The notes: generated by a model not told the origin, from the letters alone. A stretch of DNA of 64,000 nt from Pseudomonadales bacterium (GCA_028283025.1 JAPYNO010000127.1:1-64000); one strand, 5' to 3'; counted from the first letter of the stretch, positions 37,058 through 49,947 are shown. Translations and numbers: made by a program.

Positions 37058-37098
37058 AACAATACGACTTCAAATGAACGAAACAGAATTATAGGCGT

Positions 37099-38481
37099 TC
37101 ACTTGCCAAGACAGAAATTGCGAAAGATCTCGCTCAAGAGATCCTCGGTGGTCGTCAATCCGACGATTTCCGCAAGTGCCGTATGCGCTTCGCGCAGCGC
37201 CTCGGCGACAAGTTCCAAAGCGTTGCTGCTCTGGTGCTCGCGCAACGCCATCGCAAGTGCTTCCCGGCAATGCTTGAGCGCTTCAAGATGACGGGTTCGC
37301 GCAAGAAACGTCGGCTCGCCGTGCGCTACGATCACTTGTCGTTCGATTTCCCTAGAGAGTTCGCCCAATCCCGCGCCCTCTTTTGCCGATATGCCCAAGC
37401 AGCTTGTGTCTTTTGTCGCCACCAAGTCCTGCTTGTTCATCACCTCAATGACAATTTGGCCCGCCTCGGCAGGCGGCCAAACGCCTCGCGTCTCCGGCCT
37501 GCTGGCATCCCACAGGTCGATTCGCACATCCGCCTCTGCGATCGCCGCTCGCGCCCGCTTCACGCCTTCAGCCTCCACCTCGGATAAGGTTGACCGCAAT
37601 CCCGCCGTATCGACAAGTTCGACCTGCTGCCCGGCAATGAGTGTCTGTTCATTGAGAATATCCCGCGTCGTACCAGGCTCTGCGCTCACGATCGCACGCT
37701 CAAGACCCACCAATCTGTTCAACAGACTCGATTTGCCGACATTCGGAGCGCCTGCGAGCACGAGTCTCAAGCCTTTGCTGAGCGCCGCACCGCACGTCGC
37801 TTCGCTGATGACCGCTTCTATCTTTGCTTCAAGCGCCCTTAGCCGGACTTCAACACCTTCGGCATCTAGAAAAGCCTCGGCCTCATCCGCAAAATCGATG
37901 CTCGCCTCGATTTGCACCCGTATCGCCTTGATCTCCTCATCGAGCTTTGTGATGCGCCTTGAAAACTCGCCTTTGAGTGATCGCAAGGCCGCCCGCGCCA
38001 TGCTTTTCGACCCACTCGCAATAAGATCGGCGACCGCTTCGGCCTGCACCAGATCGAGCTTGCCGTTCAGATAGGCGCGTTCGCTGAATTCCCCCGGCCT
38101 TGCCATGCGGGCACCGAGTTCAAGACAGCGCTCAAGCAGCATCGACAGCACCACCGGGCTACCGTGCCCCTGCAATTCAACAACATCCTCGCCTGTGTAG
38201 CTCGCTGACGCACGGAACGCAACAGCTAGGCCGTCGTCTATTGGCTCGCCTTGATTGTCGCAAAAGGTCGCGCGCGTCAGTTGGCGGGGAGAAAGTTTCC
38301 TGCGGCTGATCGCTTCGCCGATGCGAACGGCATCGCTGCCTGAGACGCGCACGACACCAATGCCGCCTTGCCCGTGTGGCGTTGCGATCGCTGTGATGGT
38401 GTCGCTAACCCTTGCCAGAATTTTTGCCTGTCGCCGCGCCTTGAGCCTCGATTTTACGAGTGATGTACCACTGCTGGGCAA
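37099..38481 (-). CDS. mnmE: tRNA modification GTPase MnmE
   Basis: Core SDTITAIATPHGQGGIGVVR at the N-terminus, folate-binding domain, G domain with LAGAPNVGKSSLLN, ELVDTAGLR and MNKQDLV, and the C-terminal FCLGK (the family's catalytic Cys). The start is unusual: the only standard start codon upstream is a TTG at 38481, giving ~24 extra residues and a 77-bp overlap with yidC; otherwise a rare ATT (38421) or CTG (38418) must be used. Partner of MnmG in U34 modification. Confidence 0.93.
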   Translation of the reverse strand: MPSSGTSLVKSRLKARRQAKILARVSDTITAIATPHGQGGIGVVRVSGSDAVRIGEAISRRKLSPRQLTRATFCDNQGEPIDDGLAVAFRASASYTGEDVVELQGHGSPVVLSMLLERCLELGARMARPGEFSERAYLNGKLDLVQAEAVADLIASGSKSMARAALRSLKGEFSRRITKLDEEIKAIRVQIEASIDFADEAEAFLDAEGVEVRLRALEAKIEAVISEATCGAALSKGLRLVLAGAPNVGKSSLLNRLVGLERAIVSAEPGTTRDILNEQTLIAGQQVELVDTAGLRSTLSEVEAEGVKRARAAIAEADVRIDLWDASRPETRGVWPPAEAGQIVIEVMNKQDLVATKDTSCLGISAKEGAGLGELSREIERQVIVAHGEPTFLARTRHLEALKHCREALAMALREHQSSNALELVAEALREAHTALAEIVGLTTTEDLLSEIFRNFCLGK

Positions 38482-40132
38482 GCGAGAGGATATTGTTCAC
38501 CAGCCAGTAGAGGACGAGCCCGGAAGGGAAAAACAAAAACAATACGGTAAAAGCGATGGGCATGGCTTTCATGATGCGCGCTTGCATCGGGTCGGGCGGC
38601 GGTGGATTCAGGTATTGCATGAGGAACATGGATGCGCCCATCAAAATCGGCAGCACGAAAAACGGGTCGATCTCGGAGAGGTCCTGTATCCACAGTGCAA
38701 AGGGCGCTTGCCGCAATTCAACGCTCTCGTAGAGCACCCAATAGAGTGCGATGAACACTGGCATCGGCAGCAGCATCGGCAGGCAGCCGCCCATCGGGTT
38801 GGCGCCCTCTCGCTTGTAGAGCGCCATCATCTCCATCGAGAGCTTCTGCCGGTCGTCCGAATAGCGCTCCTGCAGCTGCTTCATCTTGGGCGCTACCTGG
38901 CGCATCTTCGCCATGGACTTGTAGCCGGCATTTGACAAGGGATAGAGCACCAGCTTGACAAGGAAGGTCAAAAGGATGATGGCCACACCCCAGTTGCCGA
39001 CAAAGCTATGCAGCCAATCGAGCAGCCGAAAAAGCGGCACCGCCAGCCACCAGAGAAACCCGTAATCAACGGTGAGATTCAAGTCCGGCGCGATTTCCTG
39101 CAGCCTGCGCTGATTCTTCGGGCCAAGATAAAGTCCTGCGCCAATGGTTCGCGTCTCGCCAGGCGCAAGCACATGCTCAGGGCCTATCAATCCGACGGCA
39201 TAGCTGCCATCGCCTGTCTTGCGCCCGACATAGCTGTTCTGGTCAGTCGCAGGCGGTATCCACGCGCCAAGAAAATAGTGCTGCAGCATCGCCACCCAGC
39301 CACCTTGCAAGCGCTCTTGAAAAGGCCCGTCGTCAATGTCTTCAAAGTCGAGCTTGAAGTAGCGGTCTTCTCTCGTTTGCAGCGCCGCGCCGACGTAAGG
39401 CCTTGGCCCGAGTCCGCTCGATTCGCCTGCAAGTGCTTCGCCGCCATCGTGCTTGAACTGCGCAAAGAGGTTCACTCGCGCGTCTTCCTCGCTCGTATTC
39501 GTCACGCGGTACTGCATTTCGGCGAGATAATCGTTGTGCGCAAACCGATACACCTTTTCCACACGCAAGTGTTCCTTGCCAGTTTTCGGCAGCATCTCAA
39601 GCGTCACCTCCAAGGCATCTTCTTCTTTGGAAGCGTATTCGTGCTGCGCACTGCGATAGAGCGGCCTGCCACTCGCATCGTCGGTGCCATCAGGCCCCAC
39701 GAGCCCGGACTGCGCCACGTATTCACGCCCATTGCCGCGGTCAAGAAGCGGAAAGGCAATATCCGGCGTCTCTAGGCTCAAGGGATGGGCGGGCAGCCTC
39801 GCTCGAACGACATCGCCTCCGACGAGGTCGATCCACACATCGAGCACTTTGGTACGCACATGCACCGCCTTTCCGCTTTCCTGCCGGACTTCTCGCGGCG
39901 CCCCCGATTGCGCACCGGCAATCAGGCTCGCATCAGGCACATCACTGCGGTCTTCTTTGGGTTCGAGTCCGAGCGGCGAATCGCCTTCAGCCTGGCTCGC
40001 GAGCTCCGGCGCAGAGTCTGCCATCTGTCCTTCACTAACGCCGCCGTAGTCCTCGTTCCATTGCAGCACGAGGAGATAGGCCACCACAGCCAAGCTCAAA
40101 AGCAGAAGATATCTTTGCCAATCCTGGGGCAT
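38405..40132 (-). CDS. yidC: Membrane protein insertase YidC
   Basis: 575 aa. N-terminal signal-anchor helix (LLLLSLAVVAYLLVLQW), a large periplasmic beta domain (about 60-340), and the conserved C-terminal membrane region: FVGNWGVAIILLTFLVKLVL, ...QLQERYSDDRQKLSMEMMAL, GGCLPMLLPMPVFIALYWVL, and the final helix SGLVLYWLVNNILSLAQQWY. The groove arginine lies before the second conserved helix region in this family. It inserts membrane proteins with or without Sec. Its 3' end overlaps the mnmE reading frame. Confidence 0.95.
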   Translation of the reverse strand: MPQDWQRYLLLLSLAVVAYLLVLQWNEDYGGVSEGQMADSAPELASQAEGDSPLGLEPKEDRSDVPDASLIAGAQSGAPREVRQESGKAVHVRTKVLDVWIDLVGGDVVRARLPAHPLSLETPDIAFPLLDRGNGREYVAQSGLVGPDGTDDASGRPLYRSAQHEYASKEEDALEVTLEMLPKTGKEHLRVEKVYRFAHNDYLAEMQYRVTNTSEEDARVNLFAQFKHDGGEALAGESSGLGPRPYVGAALQTREDRYFKLDFEDIDDGPFQERLQGGWVAMLQHYFLGAWIPPATDQNSYVGRKTGDGSYAVGLIGPEHVLAPGETRTIGAGLYLGPKNQRRLQEIAPDLNLTVDYGFLWWLAVPLFRLLDWLHSFVGNWGVAIILLTFLVKLVLYPLSNAGYKSMAKMRQVAPKMKQLQERYSDDRQKLSMEMMALYKREGANPMGGCLPMLLPMPVFIALYWVLYESVELRQAPFALWIQDLSEIDPFFVLPILMGASMFLMQYLNPPPPDPMQARIMKAMPIAFTVLFLFFPSGLVLYWLVNNILSLAQQWYITRKIEAQGAATGKNSGKG

Positions 40133-40140
40133 GACGAAGC

Positions 40141-40758
40141 TTAGCGACTCGAGTCAGGCACGAGATCAATGCCGCCGGGATGCCACGGATGGCACTTGGC
40201 GAGCCGCCGTGCAGTCAGCCCCAAGCCGCGACGGACACCGTGCTCTCTTACCGCCTGCATCGCATAGGAGGAACACGTCGGATGAAACCGACAGCGCGGA
40301 CCGAGCAGCGGACTCAAGGTCAGTTGGTAGACCTTAAGGATTGCCAGCACACTCTTCGCAAGCGGGCTTCGCTCGACGGGGCCTGTTTCGCGCTGCGGCA
40401 CGTCGAGCTGTGACAATACCTCGTCAAACACATCGTTGATGAGTGACTTCGAAGTGTCGACATTACATGCCGTCGTCCTCTTCGCCTTCACTAGTACGTC
40501 AAAGCCAGCAAACTCACGCCGCCGATGGCGAAAAGCTTCCCGAACATGACGTTTGAATCGATGCCGACACGTGCTGCGCCGATCATACGAGCGACCGACG
40601 ATAATCCCAAGGCGGGACTCAGACACGGTGTTCACCGCAACGAAAACTTCCACGCCAGGCCGACAAACACGCTGACACGGCCGTTTCAATACGGCAGCAA
40701 AGTCCCGTTTGTTGGCGAGGCGGGCGTTTCTCGGTAGTCTGTGGTGAAGACCGTTCAC
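40141..40758 (-). CDS. rnpA-yidD: Fused RNase P protein (RnpA) and YidD
   Basis: 205 aa in one frame with a GTG start overlapping the rpmH stop (GTGA). Residues 1 to ~115 are Rnp[23 protein letters not shown] and the RNA-binding helix [19 protein letters not shown]. Residues ~135-205 are Yid[42 protein letters not shown]. Normally these are separate overlapping genes. A short linker ([16 protein letters not shown]) joins them with no stop; GTG or TTG internal starts could still give free YidD. RnpA helps 5' tRNA maturation; YidD aids membrane insertion near YidC. Confidence 0.88.
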   Translation of the reverse strand: MNGLHHRLPRNARLANKRDFAAVLKRPCQRVCRPGVEVFVAVNTVSESRLGIIVGRSYDRRSTCRHRFKRHVREAFRHRRREFAGFDVLVKAKRTTACNVDTSKSLINDVFDEVLSQLDVPQRETGPVERSPLAKSVLAILKVYQLTLSPLLGPRCRFHPTCSSYAMQAVREHGVRRGLGLTARRLAKCHPWHPGGIDLVPDSSR

Positions 40759-40889
40759 CTCGCAAGAAGTTGACGACCTTTGCGACGGCGTGCATTCAAC
40801 ACGTCACGCCCGCTTCTTGTTTTCATTCGCGCACGGAACCCATGACGGCGCTTTCTGCGAATGACGCTCGGTTGATATGTTCGCTTCAT
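40755..40889 (-). CDS. rpmH: 50S ribosomal protein L34
   Basis: 44 aa: [20 protein letters not shown], then [24 protein letters not shown] and stop. Complete and of normal length and basic character. Its stop overlaps the rnpA-yidD start. It is the first gene of the leftward run on the other side of the origin from dnaA. Confidence 0.96.
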   Translation of the reverse strand: MKRTYQPSVIRRKRRHGFRARMKTRSGRDVLNARRRKGRQLLAR

Positions 40890-41570
40890 TGATCTCGACT
40901 CGTTTGTTGAGCAGGCTAATTTTAGACCAAAGTGACAAGCGATAATAATTGAATGGGGATTTTCTTTGGAATCTTTCCGCGGATTCGATTGAACCCGTCA
41001 GGCTTTGAACAGAGAACACCCTTATTGTTATTACGGGTCGAATTTCTGTGGAGAAGTGCTAGAACGCCTTGATCCGCTTCATATTCGGCGGTGAATAACT
41101 ACCTTGGCAAGCGAGTGGATAGCCTGTGGACAAGCGCTTGGCTTCAAGTTATGCACAGAATATAGGAGCGTTGTGCACCGGGTTATACACCAGCTTATGC
41201 ACAATCGTCACGGAAGTGTCACAGGATTGCCATGAAGTCGCGCTTAGGCAAGCAGGAGGTGGCTTGCGGGTTGTGCATCTAAGAAATTCGATAAGATTAT
41301 GAAAAAAAAGCATAAAAATGAGAGAAGAAAGCGGAAAATCCCGTCTTTCCAAGCGAGCGTTGAAAGCTGCGGCGGATGCCTGAGTAGCAAGGCGGTCACG
41401 AAGAATGCACTCACACACAAGATATCCACCGACTTATCCACAGGTGATTTATCGCGAGTTTGGGTTTTTCGCGCTGAGAAAAAAAATTCTCACCAAGAGT
41501 GCCACACGTCTCGCGCGAGACACTAGAATTGCAGCCAACGTTGGCGGCAACATAAAGGCGGGTGGGTGAC
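40890..41570. other. oriC: Chromosome replication origin region (oriC)
   Basis: This ~680-bp non-coding region between divergent rpmH and dnaA holds several DnaA-box-like 9-mers: TTATGCACA at 41149 and 41195, TTATACACC at 41183, TTGTGCACC at 41171, TTATCCACA (perfect consensus) at 41434, and TGTGGACAA (reverse box) at 41125. AT-rich stretches that could unwind lie at 41285-41330, with AAAAAAAA runs and TGAGAA...TTCTCA at 41475-41495. The dnaA promoter must also be here. Exact limits of the functional origin are not determined. Confidence 0.85.
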
Positions 41571-42959
41571 GTGAAACAGGTCGAGTTGGTCGAATCATTC
41601 GCCGAAGCGGTTCAAGTGCCGCTGTGGGAGGCGTGTAAAAAACGTCTGCGCGAAACACTCGACCCAGAAGACTACCAAACCATGGTGCAGCCACTGCGTG
41701 CCGACGAGCGAAACGGCAAACTTTGCCTGTACGGCCCAAACGAATGGGTGCTGCAAAAAGTGAGCATGGACCTGCGCGAGCAGGTGGAAGCAATCTGCCA
41801 AGAAGTCGGCGGTACGGGCGTCACACTCGATGTCAAGCTGACACCGTACGATGAGACGGAGCGCTGGAATGGAAGCGCTAAGCCTGTGCGCAGCGGTCAT
41901 GCGAAACGGGAGCCGCTCTATCGAGTTGAGAGCCGCTGGACGTTCGACTCCTTCATTGAAGGCAGAGCCAACCAACTTGCCAAAATCTATGCCATGCAGG
42001 TGGCCGACAAGCCAGCGTTCGAGCACAATCCACTGCTCATCTATGGTGCCTCCGGCTTGGGCAAGACGCATCTGCTGCACGCGATCGTCAATCGAATACA
42101 AGAGAGCCAGTCGAGGCTCTTTGTCGAATATGTGACGGCGCGTGACTTTAGGCAAGAAATCGTCGGTTCGTTGCGACCAAGCGGTGGATCAAGTGGTCGG
42201 TTTCGAGACATAGAGAAGCTCAAGGCGTGGTACAAAAGTATCGATGTACTTCTCGTGGACGACATTCATTTCTTAGCGGAAGCTGCTCGTACTCAGGAAG
42301 AAATGTTCTCTATTTTCAATGAGTTATTGTCCGCGAACCGGCAGATGGTGTTTACTTCGGATATGTATCCGCGCGAGATAGAAGGGCTTGAAGAACGCTT
42401 GGTCACCCGTTTCCTCGGCGGTCAGGCTGTGTGCGTTGAGTTGCCGGAACTTGAGACAAGAATTGCCATTTTGCTCACCAAAGCCGAAGAACAAGGCATT
42501 CGCTTGGAAGACGATGTCGCCATCTATATGGCTGAACGCATCCGCACCAACGTTCGTGAGCTTGAAGGGGCGCTGAAACAGGTGTATCAGCGAGCCAAGG
42601 CCATGGGGCGAAGACTCGACAAGGGGCTTGTCGGAGAAACTTTGCGCGATGCTTTCCGGATAGCCGCAGTTAAGCTCTCGCTTGAGAGCATCCAGAATTG
42701 TGTGGCGGATTATTACCGGATTAGGCGCACGGACCTGCTCGCGCAAACGCGCGAGCGGAGAATCGTCATGCCGCGGCAAATGGCCATGTATCTGTGTACC
42801 GAGGTGACAGATAAATCACTCATGGAAATAGGGAACGCCTTCAGACGGGACCACACGACGGTGATGCACGCCCGCAATCGAGTGTCGGAGATGCGTCATA
42901 TCAACCCGCAAGTTGCAGAGGATTGTCGTAATCTGTTGCGCGAACTCGGTAATATATGA
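41571..42959 (+). CDS. dnaA: Chromosomal replication initiator DnaA
   Basis: About 462 aa from GTG 41571, chosen because AAAGGCGGG lies 7-15 bp upstream; GTG 41562 would add three residues. Domain I has LWEACKKRLRETLDPEDYQT. AAA+ domain: ALIYGASGLGKTHLL-like Walker A (LLIYGASGLGKTHLLHAIVN), Walker B VLLVDDIHFL, and arginine-rich sensor segments. Domain IV ends FRRDHTTVMHARNRVSEM, the DnaA-box-binding signature. It opens oriC. Its stop overlaps the dnaN start by 4 bp. Confidence 0.96.
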   Translation: MKQVELVESFAEAVQVPLWEACKKRLRETLDPEDYQTMVQPLRADERNGKLCLYGPNEWVLQKVSMDLREQVEAICQEVGGTGVTLDVKLTPYDETERWNGSAKPVRSGHAKREPLYRVESRWTFDSFIEGRANQLAKIYAMQVADKPAFEHNPLLIYGASGLGKTHLLHAIVNRIQESQSRLFVEYVTARDFRQEIVGSLRPSGGSSGRFRDIEKLKAWYKSIDVLLVDDIHFLAEAARTQEEMFSIFNELLSANRQMVFTSDMYPREIEGLEERLVTRFLGGQAVCVELPELETRIAILLTKAEEQGIRLEDDVAIYMAERIRTNVRELEGALKQVYQRAKAMGRRLDKGLVGETLRDAFRIAAVKLSLESIQNCVADYYRIRRTDLLAQTRERRIVMPRQMAMYLCTEVTDKSLMEIGNAFRRDHTTVMHARNRVSEMRHINPQVAEDCRNLLRELGNI

Positions 42960-44140
42960 GCATGGGAACGAGCGCTAGCAATATGAAATTTTCATCAACC
43001 AGTCAGACACTTGCATCAAAGCTACAGCAGCTTGCCGCGCTCGCCCCGAGCCGTCTTGGGGCGGACTCGCTGATGGCGCAGATGAAGATCGAAGCCGAAG
43101 GTGGTGTCCTCAAGCTCACCGCAACGGACGGCGAGCTCGAACTATCAGCGAGAGTCGAAGAGGATGTGACCATAGAGAAGGACGGTCAAGCCTATGTGCC
43201 AGCAAGACAAATGGCATCCTTTTATGCGAGTTTGGGAGCCGAAGAGATTGTTGAAGTGACCTTGGTTGAGGGTGCCACAGCCCTCAAGTCAAAGAGCAGC
43301 GACTTGATGCTCAACGCTGTCGGAGAGGGCAATATACGGCTCTTCACCGTTGAAGAAATTGAAGAAACGCTCGACTTTGAGCTTGAACGAAACGACCTCG
43401 TTGATTTGGTGCAAAAGACATCTTTCGCCATGGCCTCAGGCGATGTTCGCTATTACTTGAACGGGATGCTGTTCGAACTTGGCGATAGCGAAGTCCGTTG
43501 CGTGAGCACGGACGCGCATCGGCTCGCGTTTGCGAGAAAGAGCCGCGAGGGCGAGCCGACACAAGGCGCAGTAGAAGGCGCAGAAAATGTCGAAGACAGT
43601 TCGCGTGCGTGCATCGTGCCGAGGAAAGCGGTCCAGGAACTGATGAAATTGCTTTCGAGCGCACAGGAGATCATCCATCTCAAAATGAGCAAGCAGAGAC
43701 TTGTGGCCGAAATGGGGGATTACAGGCTGACATGCAGGCTCGTGGACGGGCGCTATCCCGACTACACCAAGGTTATTCCGAAGGATAACGACATCAAGGC
43801 CGTCGTTGATCGTCGGGCACTGCAATCGACCATGCGCCGAGCGTACATCGTCGCCGAAGATGACCCCGGCAAGACAGTCAATTTAAGATTCACCCCGGAC
43901 TGGTTGTATCTTGAGGCATCAAGCCCGCAGCAGCACAAGATCAACGAGAAAATGCCTGTGCAATACGCAGGGGACAACGAAATCAAAATCGCGTTTAACG
44001 CCTCCTATGTCTTGGAATTCTTGAACAGTACAGAGAGCGAAAACATACAGATCGAACTGCGGGACAAGGAAAGTCGCACGATCATGCGCGGAGAAGGCGA
44101 TGAAAACGCCTTCTACTTGCTGATGCCAGTGTTGCTCTAG
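42956..44140 (+). CDS. dnaN: DNA polymerase III sliding clamp beta
   Basis: 394 aa from ATG 42956, coupled to dnaA; ATG 42962 or 42983 would remove 2 or 9 residues. Three clamp domains are seen; typical segments are LKLTATDGELELSARV, YVPARQMASFYASL, VSTDAHRLAFARK and the terminal AFYLLMPVLL (family ...MPMRL/MPVRL). It tethers polymerase to DNA. Normal length with a slight insert near residues 195-210. Confidence 0.95.
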   Translation: MSMGTSASNMKFSSTSQTLASKLQQLAALAPSRLGADSLMAQMKIEAEGGVLKLTATDGELELSARVEEDVTIEKDGQAYVPARQMASFYASLGAEEIVEVTLVEGATALKSKSSDLMLNAVGEGNIRLFTVEEIEETLDFELERNDLVDLVQKTSFAMASGDVRYYLNGMLFELGDSEVRCVSTDAHRLAFARKSREGEPTQGAVEGAENVEDSSRACIVPRKAVQELMKLLSSAQEIIHLKMSKQRLVAEMGDYRLTCRLVDGRYPDYTKVIPKDNDIKAVVDRRALQSTMRRAYIVAEDDPGKTVNLRFTPDWLYLEASSPQQHKINEKMPVQYAGDNEIKIAFNASYVLEFLNSTESENIQIELRDKESRTIMRGEGDENAFYLLMPVLL

Positions 44141-44146
44141 CGAGGC

Positions 44147-45268
44147 GTGTTTCTCAAAGCATTGACGATTGAGGGCGTCCGGAATCTTCGCAGCCCAGAA
44201 CTTCACTTCGACAAATCACTGAGTTTCCTTGTTGGTGCCAACGGCAGTGGCAAGACTTCAGTCCTAGAGGCGGTGTCACTGCTGTGCCGCGGTCAGTCAT
44301 TTCGTTCACCAAATATCGGCACCGTCATTCGTCACGGCAAAAGTGACTTGAGCGTATGGGGAGAGGTTGAAGACGAGGTTCGTGGCGCCCTGAAGGTCGC
44401 GTTTCGCAAGACGCGAACGAATGAAACCGAGGCGCGCGTCAACGGCGAGGACATACAGCGCACATCAAAGCTCATCGAGTATCTGCCGTTGCAGATCATC
44501 ACCGCGGAGTCGGCGAACCTAGTGCTCGGCGCGCCGAAGGCTCGACGTCGATATATGGACTGGGGTCTCGTACACGAGCACGGCGCGTATCTTGCTTGGC
44601 GTCGAGAGTTTCAGCGTGTGCTGCGTCAGAGAAATACCTGCCTGAGAAACGTTGGCGAAAGCGGCGCGATGCACCAGCTCGACGCCTGGGATAGGCAATT
44701 GGTCGAGCTGGGAAAACGCATCGCTTCGGTGCAATCGGACTATGTGATCGCTGTGAACGCAGGATTGCAAAGAGTGTTGCCAGCGTTGATGGGCGGAGAT
44801 GAGGCGGGGTTTGACGTGTCCGTGAGCTATCATTCGGGATGGCAGGAAGGAGACGATTTTTCCGAGGTGATCCGTGCCACAAGGCAAAGAGATGTAGAAT
44901 TAGGACGAACAGTGGCAGGCCCCCATGCTTCGGACATTCGCATCCAAGTCTCAAGCCGCTTAGCGTCGAGAATTGTCTCAAGAGGTGAGGCGAGAGCACT
45001 CTCTCAAGCACTAAACGTGGCGCAGGCTGAACAGCTTCAACAGGCAACCGGGCGACGAAGCTTGTTTCTGGTCGATGAATTGGCCGGAGAGCTAGATGCA
45101 AAGACAAGAGCACGGTTCCTGTCACTGCTCGAATCACGCCGCTATCAGGTGCTGGCGGCGAGCGCCATCGAACTAGAAGAGATGGGCGACTTGGCGGATA
45201 AGCAGGGATGTGCGATGTTCCACGTGGAACAAGGCCAGGTGACAAAGCGAAGAGGTGTAGACAATTAA
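44147..45268 (+). CDS. recF: DNA repair/recombination ATPase RecF
   Basis: 373 aa, GTG start 6 bp after dnaN with GCGAGG upstream. Walker A FLVGANGSGKTSVLEAVSLL followed by C-R-G-Q-S-F-R, a signature-like SRGEARALSQALNVAQ, and Walker B LFLVDELAGELDAKTRARFL. SMC-like ATPase that loads RecA at gaps with RecOR. The final codons contain a perfect parS palindrome. Order dnaA-dnaN-recF-gyrB is classical. Confidence 0.94.
   Translation: MFLKALTIEGVRNLRSPELHFDKSLSFLVGANGSGKTSVLEAVSLLCRGQSFRSPNIGTVIRHGKSDLSVWGEVEDEVRGALKVAFRKTRTNETEARVNGEDIQRTSKLIEYLPLQIITAESANLVLGAPKARRRYMDWGLVHEHGAYLAWRREFQRVLRQRNTCLRNVGESGAMHQLDAWDRQLVELGKRIASVQSDYVIAVNAGLQRVLPALMGGDEAGFDVSVSYHSGWQEGDDFSEVIRATRQRDVELGRTVAGPHASDIRIQVSSRLASRIVSRGEARALSQALNVAQAEQLQQATGRRSLFLVDELAGELDAKTRARFLSLLESRRYQVLAASAIELEEMGDLADKQGCAMFHVEQGQVTKRRGVDN
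45216..45231. promoter_or_regulatory. parS: parS partition site
   Basis: TGTTCCACGTGGAACA is a perfect 16-bp palindrome matching the bacterial parS consensus TGTTYCACGTGRAACA, as in Pseudomonas. It lies in the 3' end of recF, about 4 kb from oriC and 11 kb from parB. ParB (32949-33839) should nucleate here. No other full match was noticed in the window by eye. Confidence 0.92.
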
Positions 45269-45284
45269 CAAGCAGAACAGGTAA

Positions 45285-48423
<3,139 letters not shown>

Positions 48424-48437
48424 GGACTCAAGTCTCG

Positions 48438-49931
48438 TTATCGTCGCCAAAAGGTGGGCGTCAAGAGCACAAGCAGTGTGAAGATCTCAAGGCGCCCGAG
48501 AATCATGGTGACGGACAAGAGCCACTTGCCCGCGCTTGAAACAGAATGGTAGTTGTTCGCAACATCGCCGAGCCCCGGGCCAAGATTATTGAGGCATGCC
48601 GCGACCGCAGAGAAGGCTGAGAGAAAGTCAAGGCCGCTCACCATCAGAATCAACAGCAGCATGACGACAAATGTCAGTCCATAGAGTGCGAAAAATCCCC
48701 ACACGGCTTGCATTTCATCGCTTGGCACAGGTCGATTGTCGAGCTTGACCGGAAAAATGCCCGCTGGGTGGATAAGTCGCTTGATCTCATGCATCCCTTG
48801 CCGGTAGACCAAGAGGACGCGAACCATTTTGATCCCGCCTGCGGTTGAGCCCGCGCAGCCGCCAACAAACGCGGACAGCAACAGCAAGATAGGCAAGAAA
48901 CTTGGCCAGAGACTGAAGTCGGTGGTGACGAAACCGCTGGTGGTGGCCGTGGAAACCACTTGAAAGACAGCATCGAGCACGACATGGTCCGAGACACCAT
49001 AGGCCGACAAGCCGATGCCGACAACGAGGCTTAACACGAGCAGCAGGCCAAGGTAGGTCTTGGCTTCCGAGCTACCAAGATAGGGGAGATAGCGGCTGAT
49101 GCGACCACGCCCCAACGACTGTTCAGAATGGCCGGACACGGCGAGCTTGATTTCGCGAAAGAGTCGAAAGTGAAGGGCAAAGCTCAAGCCGGAGATGACC
49201 ATGAAGGCAATGGCAACCCAATTGATGGCAAGGCTGTTGAAGTAGCCAATGCTTGCGTCGTGGGTTGAGAATCCGCCAATCGAGACGGTCGAGAAGGCGT
49301 GCGCGATGGCATCGAACAGGTCCATGCCTGCAAGAAAGTAGGCGCAGGCACAGGCGAGCGTGAGGCCAAGATAGACGAGCCATAAGGCGCGCGCAGTTTC
49401 GGCAATCCTTGGCGCGAGCTTTGATCCCTTGTCCGGTCCGGTGAGCTCAGAACGCGAAAGCTGCATGCCGCCGATGCCGAGCATGGGCAGCACGGCAACC
49501 GCCAAAACAACAATTCCCATTCCGCCAAGCCATTGTAATATCTGTCGATACATGAGCAGTGACTTGGGTAGGTCATCAAGACCCATGATCATGGTCGCGC
49601 CTGTCGTGGTCAGTCCCGAGACAGATTCGAAGACGGCGCTGCTCCATGAATCGGCGACGCCGGAACTGACAAAAGGCACGGCTCCAAACGCGCCGAGGCC
49701 AAAATAAAAGAGCGCCACCACAATGAAGCCATCGCGGTTGCGCAGTTCGCGAATCGGCCGGCAGGCGAGCCAGAGAACGAGGCCGATGCCAAGCGTTACC
49801 GCAAACGCAAGCAGGAAATGAGAAATAAATGCTTCGGAGTAGATGAGCGCAACAATGATTGGCACGATCAGCACAAGGCTGAAGAGCATCAACAGCAGCC
49901 CGGTGAGCGAGAGAATGGTGCGAAGATGCAT
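48438..49931 (-). CDS. trkH: Potassium uptake protein TrkH
   Basis: 497 aa with many membrane helices. Pore-loop segments seen include SVSGLTTTGATMI, TVSIGGFSTHD, VSTATTSGFVTTDFSLW and AACLNNLGPGLGDVANNY, the four degenerate filters (TTGA, GGFS, TSGF, NLGPG) of Trk/Ktr channels. LVYRQILQWLGGMGIVVLAV is also typical. Forms the channel regulated by TrkA, encoded immediately upstream (16 bp gap). Confidence 0.95.
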   Translation of the reverse strand: MHLRTILSLTGLLLMLFSLVLIVPIIVALIYSEAFISHFLLAFAVTLGIGLVLWLACRPIRELRNRDGFIVVALFYFGLGAFGAVPFVSSGVADSWSSAVFESVSGLTTTGATMIMGLDDLPKSLLMYRQILQWLGGMGIVVLAVAVLPMLGIGGMQLSRSELTGPDKGSKLAPRIAETARALWLVYLGLTLACACAYFLAGMDLFDAIAHAFSTVSIGGFSTHDASIGYFNSLAINWVAIAFMVISGLSFALHFRLFREIKLAVSGHSEQSLGRGRISRYLPYLGSSEAKTYLGLLLVLSLVVGIGLSAYGVSDHVVLDAVFQVVSTATTSGFVTTDFSLWPSFLPILLLLSAFVGGCAGSTAGGIKMVRVLLVYRQGMHEIKRLIHPAGIFPVKLDNRPVPSDEMQAVWGFFALYGLTFVVMLLLILMVSGLDFLSAFSAVAACLNNLGPGLGDVANNYHSVSSAGKWLLSVTMILGRLEIFTLLVLLTPTFWRR

Positions 49932-49947
49932 CTCGTGCGGCTAGTCG

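Noticed and set aside
35801..37291. 496-codon open frame on the plus strand
   Set aside because: It lies wholly antisense to mnmG and mnmE, whose products are clearly conserved; the translation has no recognisable motifs and the composition of an antisense shadow.
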